A model generated the notes under the pieces. That model worked only from the letters and a program-made list of their open reading frames with translations. It was not told where the DNA came from and did no database searches. A program made the translations under genes and the position numbers. Below, piece after piece: positions 44,154 through 57,061 of a stretch of DNA of 64,000 nt (positions are counted from its first letter, which is position 1; every line of letters begins with the position of its first letter). This stretch comes from Solicoccozyma terricola (lineage: Eukaryota; Basidiomycota; Tremellomycetes; Filobasidiales; Piskurozymaceae), in the NCBI GenBank assembly GCA_001600875.1, contig BCLD01000007.1, positions 561,290-625,289 on the forward strand, in the 5' to 3' direction.

Positions 44154-47100
44154 CTACTTGGCGACAGCGAATGCCACAGCCGTCGTGTCAGAGTGAGAAA
44201 TCGACACCTTGACGTTCTTGCTCCCAGCCGCCTGCGCCGCGTCACCACTAAACTTGACCTGAGGGCCACTGTCCGTGCTGACGATCTCAATGTCCTTGAG
44301 ACTGGCAGCAGCACCCTTGGATGGGACGCCCAGAGCCTTGAACACGGCTTCCTTGGCGGCCCACCTCCCTGCGAATGAAGCGGCAGGATCGGGGGCAGAC
44401 AAGCAGTAGGAGATCTAAGCGGAGATGAGATGGGTTGTCAGCACGCTGCTTCCGGAGCACTCCAGCGTCTGACTTACCTCGCCATCCGTGAAGTTCCTCT
44501 GCCTGAAGGTGTCAGAGGTAGGCACACTCGAGATAAGCTCAGTGTCGACACTGTAGTAGGACATTGGTCATCAGTAAGAGAGAAACCGAAGAAGCCGCTA
44601 CACCGTCACTCACCCAACGCCATCAACGGTCGGTCCAGAGCCCATGATCTCGCTGAGCATCGCCGCATTGCCCGTGTGCAATGCCGGAACCTGCGCCAAC
44701 TTTCCAGCGAAGGCGTACGAGCCCTTGCTTGGTCCAGCACGTGCCAACGGGTTAAGAAGAACAGCACCCTCGAGCTCAGGAGTGTAAGGCGGAGCTTCCT
44801 TGATCTGAACGAGGTTGTTCGACACCAAGGCTTGAGACATGCGGGAATATGTCTTGAGTTGACGGCCTTGACGAAGCGCGCTGTATCGCTCGAATTGTGC
44901 CGGTTCCAGGGAGGCAAGAAGGTAACGAGGGTGCACAATCGCAACCTGACCACCAACTTGACCGAATCCGAAGGAGGTCATCAGACCGGCCTCAAGCTGG
45001 ACGTGCTGGATCGCCTTCGATGGGTAGAAGAGGTGGGGGAAGGCGCGGAGTTCCTCGGAGATGTTGTCGGCATTGGCGTTTCCAGGAATGAGGGCCGTGT
45101 TCAGGACTTGAAGGACACCGTTTAACATCCAAGAGGCTGCTCCACCTTTGGGGTGACCAGTGAGGTACTTCTGGGTGATCACTGGGACAGCATTTCCAGG
45201 CGTACGGCCAAGCTGAGTGAACTGCGAATTGTACACCGAGCTCTCGTTCTTGTCGTTTGCCTTGGTGGAAGTACCATGGCACGAGATGACACCGATGGAG
45301 TCCGCGTTGAGACCCCAAACTGCGAGAGCACGACGAAGGGGAGCGACTCGCGCGTCTGAGCCTTCCAGCATACCGAAAGTAGCAAGAGCATCCTTCTCTT
45401 GGCGAAGGGCTTCCTCCTCGATAAAGGAGACACGGGTTGCCACGAAGTTCTTGTCGTCGGCCTTGCCCAACGCTGTAATCTCATCGCGAAGCAGTTCCTG
45501 CTCGTTCTCGAGCCATTGAGAGATCTGTTTGCGTCGGAAGGCGAGTTGACGTGCACGGTACTTCACATCAAGCAGAGGAAGAGCGTCCTTTGGAGTGACC
45601 TCACGAGCGGTGGAGAGCACGCCGCGACCAGGAGCCGGAATGGATCGGCCTGCCTTATCAGTGTGGGTGGAAGTATAAGCCACGATACCCTGAATGGTGG
45701 CACCCATCTCGATGGCGGTCTTAGCCGACATGAGGATGTGGACACCACAACCTTGCGACTCCATGAAACCGGATCGAGTGCTGGTCATCGGACGGGAGAA
45801 CTCGTTGGGTTCACGACCCATAGCGAATTCCGTCTCGGCGTTGCTGGTGGCCTTCATGTTGGCGAATTCGTAAGATCCTTCCTCAGAGAAATCATCGAAA
45901 CCACCGGCGACCATGACCTTGGCCTTACCAGAGAGAATGGTGTCACAGGCGATCTCGACGGACTGAAGTGCGGTGGCACAAGCACCGACTGGAATCTTGA
46001 CTGGACCACTTGAGGACAGGAGTAATAAGTTGACCCATCCAGCAACCGTGTTGATGAAGGTCTCCTGCAAGATGTCCTTCTGGACATCCTTCTCCTCGCG
46101 ACGGTCCTTGAACATGGCACTCAGTGAGCGCATACCACCCATACCGGAACCGATGGCTGTTCCGACCTCACTCGGGTGAACGTGCTTGTAGAGCTCGTAA
46201 GGGTCGGTGACACCTGACATGATCAGTGCTTCCATCGTGCAAATGAGCGCCCAAAGAGCGGTTCGATCGGTCTGCGCAATGATGTCCTCGGGGAGACCGT
46301 AGCGGCGTGCATCCCATCCAGACGGAATTTGACCAGCGACAACACGATCGAACTTGATGGCCTTTGGAACGATGACGCGGGCACCTCGCTTAAACTTGAC
46401 AAACCACTCGCCGGACTCTTGAGCCCAGACGTCGCATTTGTCGCCTTGTTCCCGCTTGAATCTGTCAGCATCCTCGGCAGAAATCTCCAGGGGTTCGAGG
46501 TCATGATTAAGCTCGATCTCTTGGTAGAACGTCTTCTTATCGGGGTTATAGCCGAAGAAGAGATCGGGTTCTGCATTGACAAGGCACATTAGGTTGTTAG
46601 CTTGGCGTGAGCTATGGCCGGACTTGCAGACTTACCAATGATTCTGATGCCGGTGTGTTCTGAAATGTCCTTTTCATACTTGGCCCTCACATCCTTGTCG
46701 TCCACTGGGTCACCAGATTTGGAATCGACCCATCCGACGTACGTCTTTCCATCCTTGAGCTTGCCGTCAAAGTGCTTGATGTATCCCATCATCCATGCCA
46801 TCTCGATGCAGCCCTCGATCGTGAACTCTCCCTTCGCCTCCATCTCCCAACGCGTTCGCGAGCTTCCCCATGGACCGACTTCAGCAAAACCGGTGACAAC
46901 GATGACCTTGTCGAGATCGATGAGACCGCGAAGATGCGAAAGCTTCTCGAGCGAGTCCTGGTTGTCCAGCGTGGGGAACTCGTGCTGGAAGTTGGCACGA
47001 GGAGCGATCGTAACCTTCTGGTGAAGGCGCTCGGCGTCAGTGCCATGAATGACCTTAAAGTCGGCCGAAGTGTCCATGGTGATGGCTCTGCGGAGTCCGG

Positions 47101-50100
47101 CCGTGGCGTTGAGATCGGTGCGGATCTTGGTCGTAACCTCAGCCAGGTCTGGCAGTCGATCCATACCACCATTCAGATCAGCCCAGATCGGCTCAATCTG
47201 CGTGATGTTGAAAAGCAAGGGATGCATGAGACCCAGGATATTGAAGGCCATCTCCTTGGCAGAGAAGGTTCGGACACCCAGTTTCTCGATACCCTCGGCG
47301 ACGAAGTTGGTCGCAGACATGAGCCCGGTACCTCTTGTCCAGCCGATGACGGCACCCGCGATACACAAGTACTCTCCCCAGCTTTCAGACGACCATCGGT
47401 TGAAGAGAGTCTCGAGCGAGATTTTCGATTCCGAGTAAAGGCCGTCGCTACCGAAGAGACCATGATTCGGGGAGAGCGGAAGGACAACCTGAGTGGGACG
47501 GGTCACGAAGTGTCGGCTCGCTTTCTTACTCTTGACGGCACCCAGCAAGCGTAGTAAATTGGTAAGCATGAGCCTGTGAGCAAGCTCGGACTTGTCATCG
47601 ATGCCATCGATCTCCCGACCATTCTCGGGGAGAGCAGCGAAAGGAATGATGTAATCCAAATCAATGGCGAGGGTCGAGTAGATGTATTCGACGAGCGCCT
47701 CGACGTCCTGTTTGGAAGCTCCATTGAAGGGGACAACGACAAGCTTGGATCCTCGGGAACCGAATTGATGGAAGATGGTCTTGTAGTAATCGACCGCGGC
47801 TCGGCTGTATCTAGAGGTGGTAATCACGCATGTCGCTCCACCAGCGAGAAGACCCTTGAGGATCTCCACCCCGATCGAACCTTTACCAACACCAGTCATC
47901 AACGCGGCCCTCTTGGCAAAGGTGGTTCCAGCAGTGGCGATTTCGGTCAAGACGTCCAAGTAAATGTTGGTGAGCTTTTGGCTGTATGCCCACGAAGTAC
48001 CCGACTTGCGCTTGAGATGCAAGAATGGCAACTTGCTTTCCTGGACCGTGGTCGGCTCGGAAACGTTAGGTCGCAGGAATTGCGAAGATGATCGACGAAC
48101 CCGGCTTGTGGGCTTTCCTCGGGTAGCCTCGGGAGCACGGCCCAAAGAGCGGATGACGTCGCCATACAGCGACTTGATAGCAGCCTTCTGACCTTTCGAG
48201 ATTGAGGGCTGGCTGTTAACGAGTCGCCAGAGTTTCGAAATATCGGATTGAACCTTGTCAAGGCTGGCTGTTGAGGTGATCTTACCACCAGCGGCCATTT
48301 CTGCGCAAGGAAATGTTATCAGGGGATAAGTCCGCCTGCAAAAAGATCCTATGACTCACCCTTGACATACTGCTCCAACTTGCGAACATTCTCGCGGACG
48401 ACCTCGGAGTAGATGATATCACCCTTGGCGGAAACCTCGGTGTGAGGTGCGGTGGGGAAGGTAACTGCAAGGTATTCAAATATCAGTGGCTGCGCAAGTC
48501 ACGCACCACCAGACACTCACCATCCTTGTAGACTGGGTTCTCGGCCAAAGCCTCTCGACAGTTGTCAAGCAATTGCTGGCCAAACTCCTTTGCCAACTTG
48601 TAGGTCTCACCCAACTCCGGTCGGCATGCGTCGACGTGGTACTGCATGTAACTGGGGTAGTAAAATGATATTAGCGATGATCGATGATCATGCACAAAAT
48701 ACTCACTCGATCAAAGTGGGATCCGCCCTGTTCATGATGGCAATACACCTCGAGGTGATCTCTCGATCGACTGTCGTCAAGCGTCCGAAGATGATGTCGT
48801 AGAACATGATGAGGGCATCCTGTCGGACCCAATTCCACGACGAGTCAAAGTGACGGGCCTTGAGAGGTTCAAATGACGGCTGGATGCCAGAGATGTAGGC
48901 ATCACCGTGCTCGCGAGCGATGAGATCGAGCTTCTCCTGAAGGGCAGCAGACGTGACCTTCTCTTGTTCGTACAAGATTTCACCGGCACGGGGGTCTTTC
49001 TTGAGGTGTCGCATGAGGAGCTCGACTTGACGTTTAGTGAATTCCTCCTGCTCCGCTTGGAATTTGACAAACTCTTCGCTGTTGATAACGGCGCCGCCGC
49101 CGCCACCGCCACCTCCACCGCCACCACCGCCACCAGAGGACAAGGAGATGCCTGCCTGGGAAGCGTACGCAGCAACGATACTATCGAGCCAAGTCTTGGC
49201 TTCCGCCTCGGATCCGAGACGCTTGGGTGGCTCCATGGTGATACCGAGCAAGAGAGCTCCATCAGTTCGGAGTGGTCCAAGACCCCAGGTCTTGCCGATG
49301 TGGGCACGAGCCGCCGTGATATTGAAGCCACCGGGCATCTTTGCACTGATCATGCGCGAAACAAGACCACTCGTGTGCTTACCGAGCGAGCCAGAGTAGC
49401 CGACATTCATGGCAGCACCAAGCTCGTCAAGAGGCAGCTCCTCGCCCTTCTCGGGAGCGGAAGAAAACTCGAGCTGAAGGTCCCCGAGAATTTCGTTCTG
49501 CAGAGTCGACTTTCCGCCGACGAGGTCCTTGATGGTCTTGGAAAGGGGTATGTCGGAAACCGTCTTCTTGAGCTTCTGGGCAATGATGATGCGAAGAGTA
49601 TCGACGGCCTTGAGGGGCGCATCCGGAACTTCGGCAGCTGGACCACTGGAAGCTGCGGGGGCTGCGACTGGCGCTGGTGCGGCAGCGGGTGCCGGTGCAG
49701 AAGATGCCGCCGAAGTAGAAGCAGCGGCAGGCGCCTCAGCCTCCTCGGCAGCCTCATCCTCGAAGAGGTAGTAAACCTCTTTGGTATTCTTGGCGTGACA
49801 CAAGATAGTGCGGTTAAGCGAAGCTGCGACATCTTGACTCTCGTATTTGGCTTTGAGCGTACGGGATGCCATACCGGTGAGGGTTGGAGACGGACCAACC
49901 TCGACGAGGCGTTCGAAGTTGAACTCGGCGAAAAGTCGGTCTTGCGTTTCAATCCAGCGGACTGGCGATGCGAATTGATAGGCGAGCAGCTCAACCAAGA
50001 TGTTGTAGGCGAGCTTCTGACGCTTCTCATTCGAGTCCCAATCGTCGGCATCCCAAGCCTTGAAGATCTTCTCGAGACGGGGCGACTGAGTCTGATCGTA

Positions 50101-53100
50101 GATTTTCTGAGCATACTCCCGCGAGACCTGGAATGGCTCAGCAATTAAATTGGGGATATACTTGCCAATCAGACGGTCAGGATTGAGTTGGGCTGGGTTG
50201 ATCTTCTTGGAAAGGTAGTTTCGGAACGAGAGAACACCCGGCCACAAGTAGCGAGAGTGGAAGGGAACGTCGATACCGGGAAGCGGGATGGTAGCAAATC
50301 CACGTTCGAGGACGACGTGGCCAGCCTCTTCGGTTTTCTCCTCCATCTGCTGCCAGCATCCATCGATGATCTCGGTCAACTTCTCTCGGACCTCCTCGAT
50401 GCTCATAAGCTCAGCCAATTTGACGAGGTCGATCTTTTGAACCTTGAGCAGGTTGAGGACGTTGGTGAGAGCAGCGAGGGCACGCAGTTCACCAGCGCAA
50501 ACATATTGCTGATTGGCAACGTTCAAGTTGACAATCTGAACAAGGCAGTCCTTTTGACGACCGATGGCGTCGACGATCTCTCGAAGAGCACTCTCGTTGA
50601 AGGTTTTGGAGACTCGTGAAGGGTTGACGGCCATCATGGCATACTGACTTTTACCCTCAGCGTCCCGAGCGACAGCTCGCTGCATGGTAATACCTCGGAA
50701 GAAGACAACATCGGCAAGGCTTGAGATTGGGAGGACGTCGGCAATGGCGGCAAGAGCAGAGTACTCTCCAAGAGAGTGACCAGCAAAGGCGGCGTTCGGG
50801 TCAACAAGGCCCTTGGCCTTCATGTCGTCAAAGGCGGCTTTCTCAGTAACCACGAGAGCGATTTGAGTGTACTGCGTGGCGAAAAGTAGACCTTGTGGGT
50901 GTGAGAAGGTGTAGCTTGTCGTGTAAAGATCGATGTCACCGAAGAGCGGTAGCGTCTTGACTTCCCCGTCTTTGTCTACTGTGTCGTAAGTAAGATCCAT
51001 GTAACGTTGGCGGATGGCCTGACCCTTGACACCACCAAAGTGAATGGTAAGCTCCTTAGGGTTGTTCTTGACGATATCGACAATCGAGAAACCGTAAACG
51101 GCACCCAAATGGGCATCGGCAGCGTCCCAAACAGCACGGGCGACCGGAGAGCTGGCGTAGAGCTCCATGCCCATCCCTTGCTCTTGAGAACCCTGGCCAG
51201 TGAAGACGTAGGCGGTTGGAGGCTGACGCACTTCAGCTTGTCCGTCGATGACCTTCTCGCCCCGCTGGTTGATTGTCTCGACCTTGATGACCTTGCGACC
51301 ATCCTTCATGGCGACGTGAGTGAGCTTGACAGAGAGCTCATCGCCAGGGAGGACCATGCCAACGAACGTGACCTCGTAACTGTGTGAAGCGTGAAGCTCG
51401 ATTAACGGAAGAACATGATTTCAGATAAAGTGTACTCACGAGACGACGCGCTCTGGGTGATTGTCAGCGGCTACAGTCTCCAAGTACTTCCTAGTCGCAG
51501 CACTTGTCCACAATCCGTGAGTGATGGTTCCCGGCAAGGTGGCCAAGTCGGAGAAGTACGGGTTGATGTGAATGCTACAACAGTCGGTGATTAGTCAAAA
51601 GCTTGTGAGAAAGGTTCTCCATTACTTACGGGTTGAAGTCACCAGAAACCTTGGAGTAGGGTTCGTTGGTCCTTGGAGTGGTGAAGGTGGAAGCGGTCAA
51701 GTCCTTGGTTAGACTGTAGCCACCGCCTTCGAGAGGGATGGCGAGACCCATCGGCTTGCCGTTACGCTTCAAGTACTCGATGACAGGGTTGCCAAGGGTG
51801 TTAGAGCCTTCATAGTCGACGAGAGCGACCTGCACTAGCTGCTTAGTCTGGCTGCGGATGAAGGCCGCGCCGGTAACAGCCACAGAGCTCAACGTTGTCT
51901 TGTCCTTGTACTTGAGTTCCGACTTGAGACGGAACGTCAACGAGGTTCCCTTTTCGAGAGGCATTGAGTCGTCGTCCCATTGGAACCACTCCTTAGACTG
52001 AAGGACTCCGACCTGAGTGTCGGTATCCACATCGAGGACATAATCGGTCTCGTCAACCAACTCGAACGTATTCTGATAATCAACGAATCGACCACGGTAG
52101 AGGAAAGATGAGGTGACCTCGATGACCGGCTCGCCGGAGCGGAGGACGTAGCCCTGCACTTTGACAGCCTTGCCAGATTCCGAGTTGATGACGGAAACGA
52201 CACGAGCTTCAGCAGTGCAGACATCTCCCACGCAGAGAGGAGCGACGCCGTCGAGCATACGGAAGCCGTTTGAGAGATGGACCAGCTTAAGGAGATCGCC
52301 ATCGATGGCATCGGGGAAGATCGCTTTCATGATAGACTGTCACGAGAAAAGAAAGAACGTTAGGGTGATGGGATCCTGGAGGGAAATCAATACCAACTCA
52401 CCTGCCAACCGGTGACGATCGCGAAGTCCATCGGAGCTTGGACTTTGTCATTGCGGATCGCCTTGAAGTTCTCACCTTCATTGCCGACAATGGCGCAGAA
52501 GCGCTCGACGGTAGCAGCGTCAACCGGAATCTGCTCGCTGGTGAATGTCGTTCGCAAGTCCATCTTTGGCAGGACCTCATTGTCACCGAACCAGAGCTTC
52601 CAGTAGAACTCCTTGATGGTCTGATTGCGGCCGTCGACGACCTCGTGAATTGGCGCAAAGCCTTGGTCGGGTCGGTAGACGAATCTAAAGGTGAGCGGGA
52701 TGCTGCTACCTTTGCGTTCTTCATAGATTACCAGCTTGATGCCTCGGGAAGCCTTGTCGAATGCAAGGTCCAAAGCGAGGAATTCGGTCGGGTGGGCGCC
52801 GTAAGATCGAGCGGCACCATATACCTTGACGGAAGTGACCAGACCGCCGACACTCGTAATATCAACTCGCTGGTCGGGCCGAGGAGTGAACAACCTCTTG
52901 AATGGGTTAGAGATGTACTGTGTACCCTGAACCACGTTGACGCAGGTGAGAGCGGCACGAAGCCAGCTGACATCGCGACCCGCGATAGCCTCTAGCCAGG
53001 CAGAGGTCTTCGGAACAACCTTGCCGATGGCGTATGTTCGAGTGGAGTCGCTGGACGAGGTCTGTACACCGGGGAGTAATGGCACAGATGTAGCTGGCTG

Positions 53101-56100
53101 GGCGCCAATGTAGTCGACGGTCGGGACATTGCTCTCTTGGTCGTCGTAGTATCGGTTCAACAACTTCTGAACAAGGAAATCCTCAACGTTGCCGAGCATG
53201 TCCTTGATAGGTTCGTCAACAACGGTCGCGTGTTTCACCGCGACAGGACCTTGCAGGATGCAAACACGTTGCGGGTCTTGATCAAAGACAGCATCTATGT
53301 CTTCAGCAGCCCAGAGGGAGTCCTTCTTGAACCAAACCTCGAAGCTGTTGTCGAGGATCGGGATGAAGGGCACAGGCTTTTGACCGGGTCGCTGAGTGAT
53401 GTTCATGAAGAACAACTTGTCTTCAGCGGCGACAAGCTGGGTGCTTGCTCGCTGGTAATGCTCGAAGAACGAGTCGATGGTGGCGTCCGGCTTGTCCAAG
53501 CTCGAGAACGACTGGATGAGGGACTCCTTGGACTTGTGCCCGTCGATTCCAGCGAAGCGCTCCTCTACACGACGAAGCCAGTCTCCGACAAGGTTGCGAA
53601 GCGAGATATCGACCCAACGTGACTGCTTGGAGACGTACATCAAGCGAACCATGCGACGAGTGATTTCCTCATAGGTCATCTCTGCGATATCGCTGACAAC
53701 GGTGCCATCGGCCTTGCAACCGAACCAGGGCTTGTTGAAGTCCTTGTTCAAGCGATCGATGACGTAGTCCTTCTTGCCCTCCAGCCAAGCGGCCCTCTTG
53801 TCTCGGGGAAGGTTGAAGACAGTGTCATCGAACTCTCTCCAGAGCTTGACGGCACGGGTGGCGATCTTGTGGATGGGTTCACCGAGTTCGGATCGGACGG
53901 TGAGAATACCACCGGTCGGCTTATCGTAAGTTCCTTCCCACTTGGCGTCGTCGACACCAGGGGCATCAACAATCAGCTGCTTGACGGACGCCGAGGTGTG
54001 GGCTTCCTTGGCAACCATGACACGCGAGGCGAAGAGAGCGCCGTCGAAAGGCATTGGTTGAGTACCGAACATGTCGACGGACCAGTCACCGGAAAGACTG
54101 TGAAACGGATACTGTTCAGCAGGCTTGAAAGGCTAACAACTCCGGGCGTACTCACTATGGCCAAACGTCGTCACCACCACCGAAACCGGATCCAGCAACC
54201 AGCGAGATGTTGGAGTGCTGCCTGATCTGACCGTAGGTGGCAAGGATAGGTTGATGCATATCCTCGCAGGAGTGATGGCCACCAGCACGACCACCAGTCC
54301 ATTGCAAGATGATGGGGTAGTCTGGATTGGCAGCAGCGATGTTGCAGACTTGTCGGATGCCTTCCACAGATCCTGGCTTGAATGCGATGTGCTTGATGCC
54401 AGATGATTGCAAGGCCGCGATGATCTCAGTAGCCTTTTCCGATGAAGGAATACCGGCGGCGACACAGAATCCTTCTATAGGAAGACCCTCTCGGCGCATC
54501 TCCTGCCAAAGCGGGAATTGGAATCCAAACTGACGCTGGTTGATGTACAGCGCGTTGAGTGTGATGCCGACTCCAGGCTCGATGGCGGATTGGATGGCGG
54601 CAACTTTGGCTCGGAGAGCTTTGGCGTTGTAGTGACCACCTCCGGCGAGTTCGATGTGGTAGCCGGCGTTGAGAACGGCACTGACAAATCCGGCTGGGAC
54701 AGTGGAAGGAGTCATACCAGCAACCATGATGGGTGGCTTCCCGAGCAAGCGGGAGAACGGAGTGTCGATGTGAAGCTTGCCGTCGCTGAAAAGGGAGTAA
54801 CAGTGAGCTTGAGTGACTGACTGCATGGAGTGGGAGCCGATGTTGCACTTACAGGGTCTTGACGAGCTTTGGCACATACTTCTCCGACCATTTTCCTTCG
54901 TACCTGGGAGGAGCCGCCGAGAAGGCCTCGGCACCGCTCTTGCCCTTGTCTCCGACAATCAACACACGAATACCTCGACCCTCAAGGTTTCGCTGGGTAA
55001 GTCCACCGATACCGCTCGCGCCACCAGGTCCAAAGTCAATGGCGTGAGTAGCAGAGGTAGGGAAGTCGGTCGCCTTGCTCCAGTGAATGGGCGAGGTGAA
55101 GATCTGATCGCACAAGGAGGCAGTAAGGGAACCGGTGATCTCACGAAGATCAGCACCTGTCCGAAAGGGATGTATCGTTAGCTACGAACATTTGACATTC
55201 GTCTGCGAATTACTCACCAGTCTCGGTGTTGTACACAGCCATGCTCAGATCACTAGCTGACCACAACTCTTCGCCGTTCAAATCCTCGTTGACCAACTTT
55301 TCAGTTGCACCAGCTAGGTACGGTGAGTGGAATGGCACACCAATTGGCAAGAACCTGTCCGAGAACACCATCTTGCGCTTGGAAAACGGAACACGACCTT
55401 GATCGAGACCAGCTGGTGCCTTGACCGACCTGAGTGCGGTTGCGAGACCGTACAAAGCTTTGGCGGGACCCGTAACGACAAAGTTGCGAGATCCGTTGTG
55501 CAATGAGACGTGAAGTTGAGACTTGGCTGGCAAGTGAACGTTTGTCTTCTTGATTTGGGCTTGGAGATCCTTAAGTTGAAGTCCGTTGACTCCAAGCATG
55601 GGCATAGGGACACCCTCACCATTCTCCACGGCGTCCTCCACGAGCTTTGGTTCGATGGAAAGGACCGGGAAAAATTGTTGACCCCTCAATCCGATGTAGA
55701 AGAGTTGCTTGAGCGCCTTTTGCGCGTTGATGTCGAACGACTCGAATGAGCCGGAGGCGGCGATGCAGACGGCCGAAATGACACCTTGAGAGTGTCCGGT
55801 GGCACCCTTGAACAGAGACCTCATTTCTCCCGGAGTCAAATCGGCTACCTTGCACACGACGAGGTATTGTACGAGTTGAGTAAGTCCGATAAGAGGAAGG
55901 GAAAGAGGGATCGAAGCCAGATACTCGACGGGTGGTCGAGGAACGGATCCGTTCAACCATGAGATGACGTCGAGGCCATGAGAGTAGTAGGCATGACCAG
56001 CGGCATCGGCCTTGGCAGCAACAGGAGAGAGGACTTCGCGAGTAGCTGCTGTGAGGAAATCGGAGACGAACGGCTTGTAGATCTCGTAGAGGGAGGCGAG

Positions 56101-56757
56101 TTCGTCAAAGTAGACCTGGAGGTAGGTTATATGATGTTTAGGTGAGTATGTGATCTATATCGAGAGAATAAAACCCCAATCCAAACTCACCTCGTTGGAA
56201 CCTTGACCACCGAACAACGCATAAACTTGCGCTTTCCCTTCCTGCGCATCCTTCCAGATGGCAGCACGTTGCGCAACGACCACCTTGCTCTCGCCGTATA
56301 TCTTGCGAAGGGTGGAGAACGCCTTGAAGTAAGCGGTGAGGACGAGAGCTCTGTCATCCACGCTGTACCCTTGAGTGGCTGTATGAACACTCGAAGTTGC
56401 AAGGAAGAGCTGATTGAATTGTTCATAAGACGAGAGGAGAATTTGTGCTTGGTCCGACTTGGACGTTCCCTCCACTTTGCTCTCGACGAAAGAGAGGAAT
56501 CGAGCTAAGAGTTTGGTTTGAGCTTCTTGATCAGCGGCGGCGGCTGCTCCGGGAACAGCGGCTTCATCTTCCGTAGGGGTAGGTTCAGGTTCATCACCTG
56601 CTCTAGAGTGGTAAAACTCTTCACGGATGACTTCGGCGGCGATCCATGATTCCGATGTGGAAGGGATGGGGATACTGAGACGTGTGCTGTGGATTTGGAG
56701 CACGAGTGGTCGAGTGGTGGATGCCGAGGGCATGACAGACCCGAGAAGGGAGGCCAT
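44154..56757 (-). CDS. FAS: Type I fatty acid synthase, beta and alpha fused in one polypeptide
   Basis: Fourteen exons: 56757-56191, 56115-55218, 55156-54853, 54785-54156, 54097-52402, 52336-51630, 51574-51440, 51379-48707, 48651-48521, 48464-48360, 48300-46636, 46570-44614, 44550-44478, 44414-44154; 3933 residues. Domain order: acetyltransferase (GHSQG, Ser ~298), enoyl reductase ([22 protein letters not shown]), dehydratase hot-dog region, malonyl/palmitoyl transferase ([12 protein letters not shown], Ser ~1848), a single ACP ([16 protein letters not shown], Ser ~2270), ketoreductase ([17 protein letters not shown]), ketosynthase (VGACATAL, Cys ~3368; [13 protein letters not shown]), C-terminal phosphopantetheinyl transferase ([12 protein letters not shown]). 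The split enzyme's beta C-terminus and alpha N-terminus meet near residue 2105 (about base 50010), inside one uninterrupted 2.67-kb exon. Makes C16/C18 acyl-CoA in the cytosol. A Gly-run linker lies at 49090-49133. An upstream in-frame ATG at 56865 is possible. Confidence 0.95.
49090..49133 (-). repeat. Poly-glycine coding repeat in FAS
   Basis: A GGC/GGT repeat encodes 14 consecutive glycines between the structural domain that follows the ACP and the helical segment before the ketoreductase. It probably acts as a flexible linker (inference). Confidence 0.85.
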
Positions 56758-56947
56758 GATGGGCAAGGGAATGGAAGGTGTTCTGAGGTGGAGGAACGGT
56801 GAGGGAATGAAGAGGACGAGATCAGATGAGCTGGGTCCGGAAGAAATAGAACAAGCAGCTACCAACCTAGTGGGACGTTTGTTCCAGTCTCAGACGATAA
56901 TGTCCAAAGCTTGGAGCTGGAGAAAGCGGAGCGGAAGGGGGGGGGGG

Positions 56948-56962
56948 NNNNNNNNNNNNNNN
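56948..56962. other. Run of 15 N (assembly gap) flanked by G run
   Basis: A G run leads directly into 15 N. About 67 bases later a C run of about 22 follows at 57037-57058. The ~300 bases between the FAS start and the TAN1 stop are therefore unreliable, and distances here may be wrong. Confidence 0.95.
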
Positions 56963-57061
56963 CCCTACACCGCCCCAGGCTACGGCCGATATTCCCACAT
57001 TCCACCGATGGGTCCGCAACCGGCCGTACATATCCCCCCCCCCCCCCCCCCCCCCCCACGC

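Noticed and set aside
48907..50148. 413-codon open frame on the plus strand inside FAS
   Set aside because: It is exactly antisense to conserved FAS domains. Its translation is Leu/Arg/Ser-rich with no domain, as expected from codon bias on the opposite strand. The same applies to plus-strand frames at 44430-45125, 45399-46013, 46772-47554 and 47576-48091.
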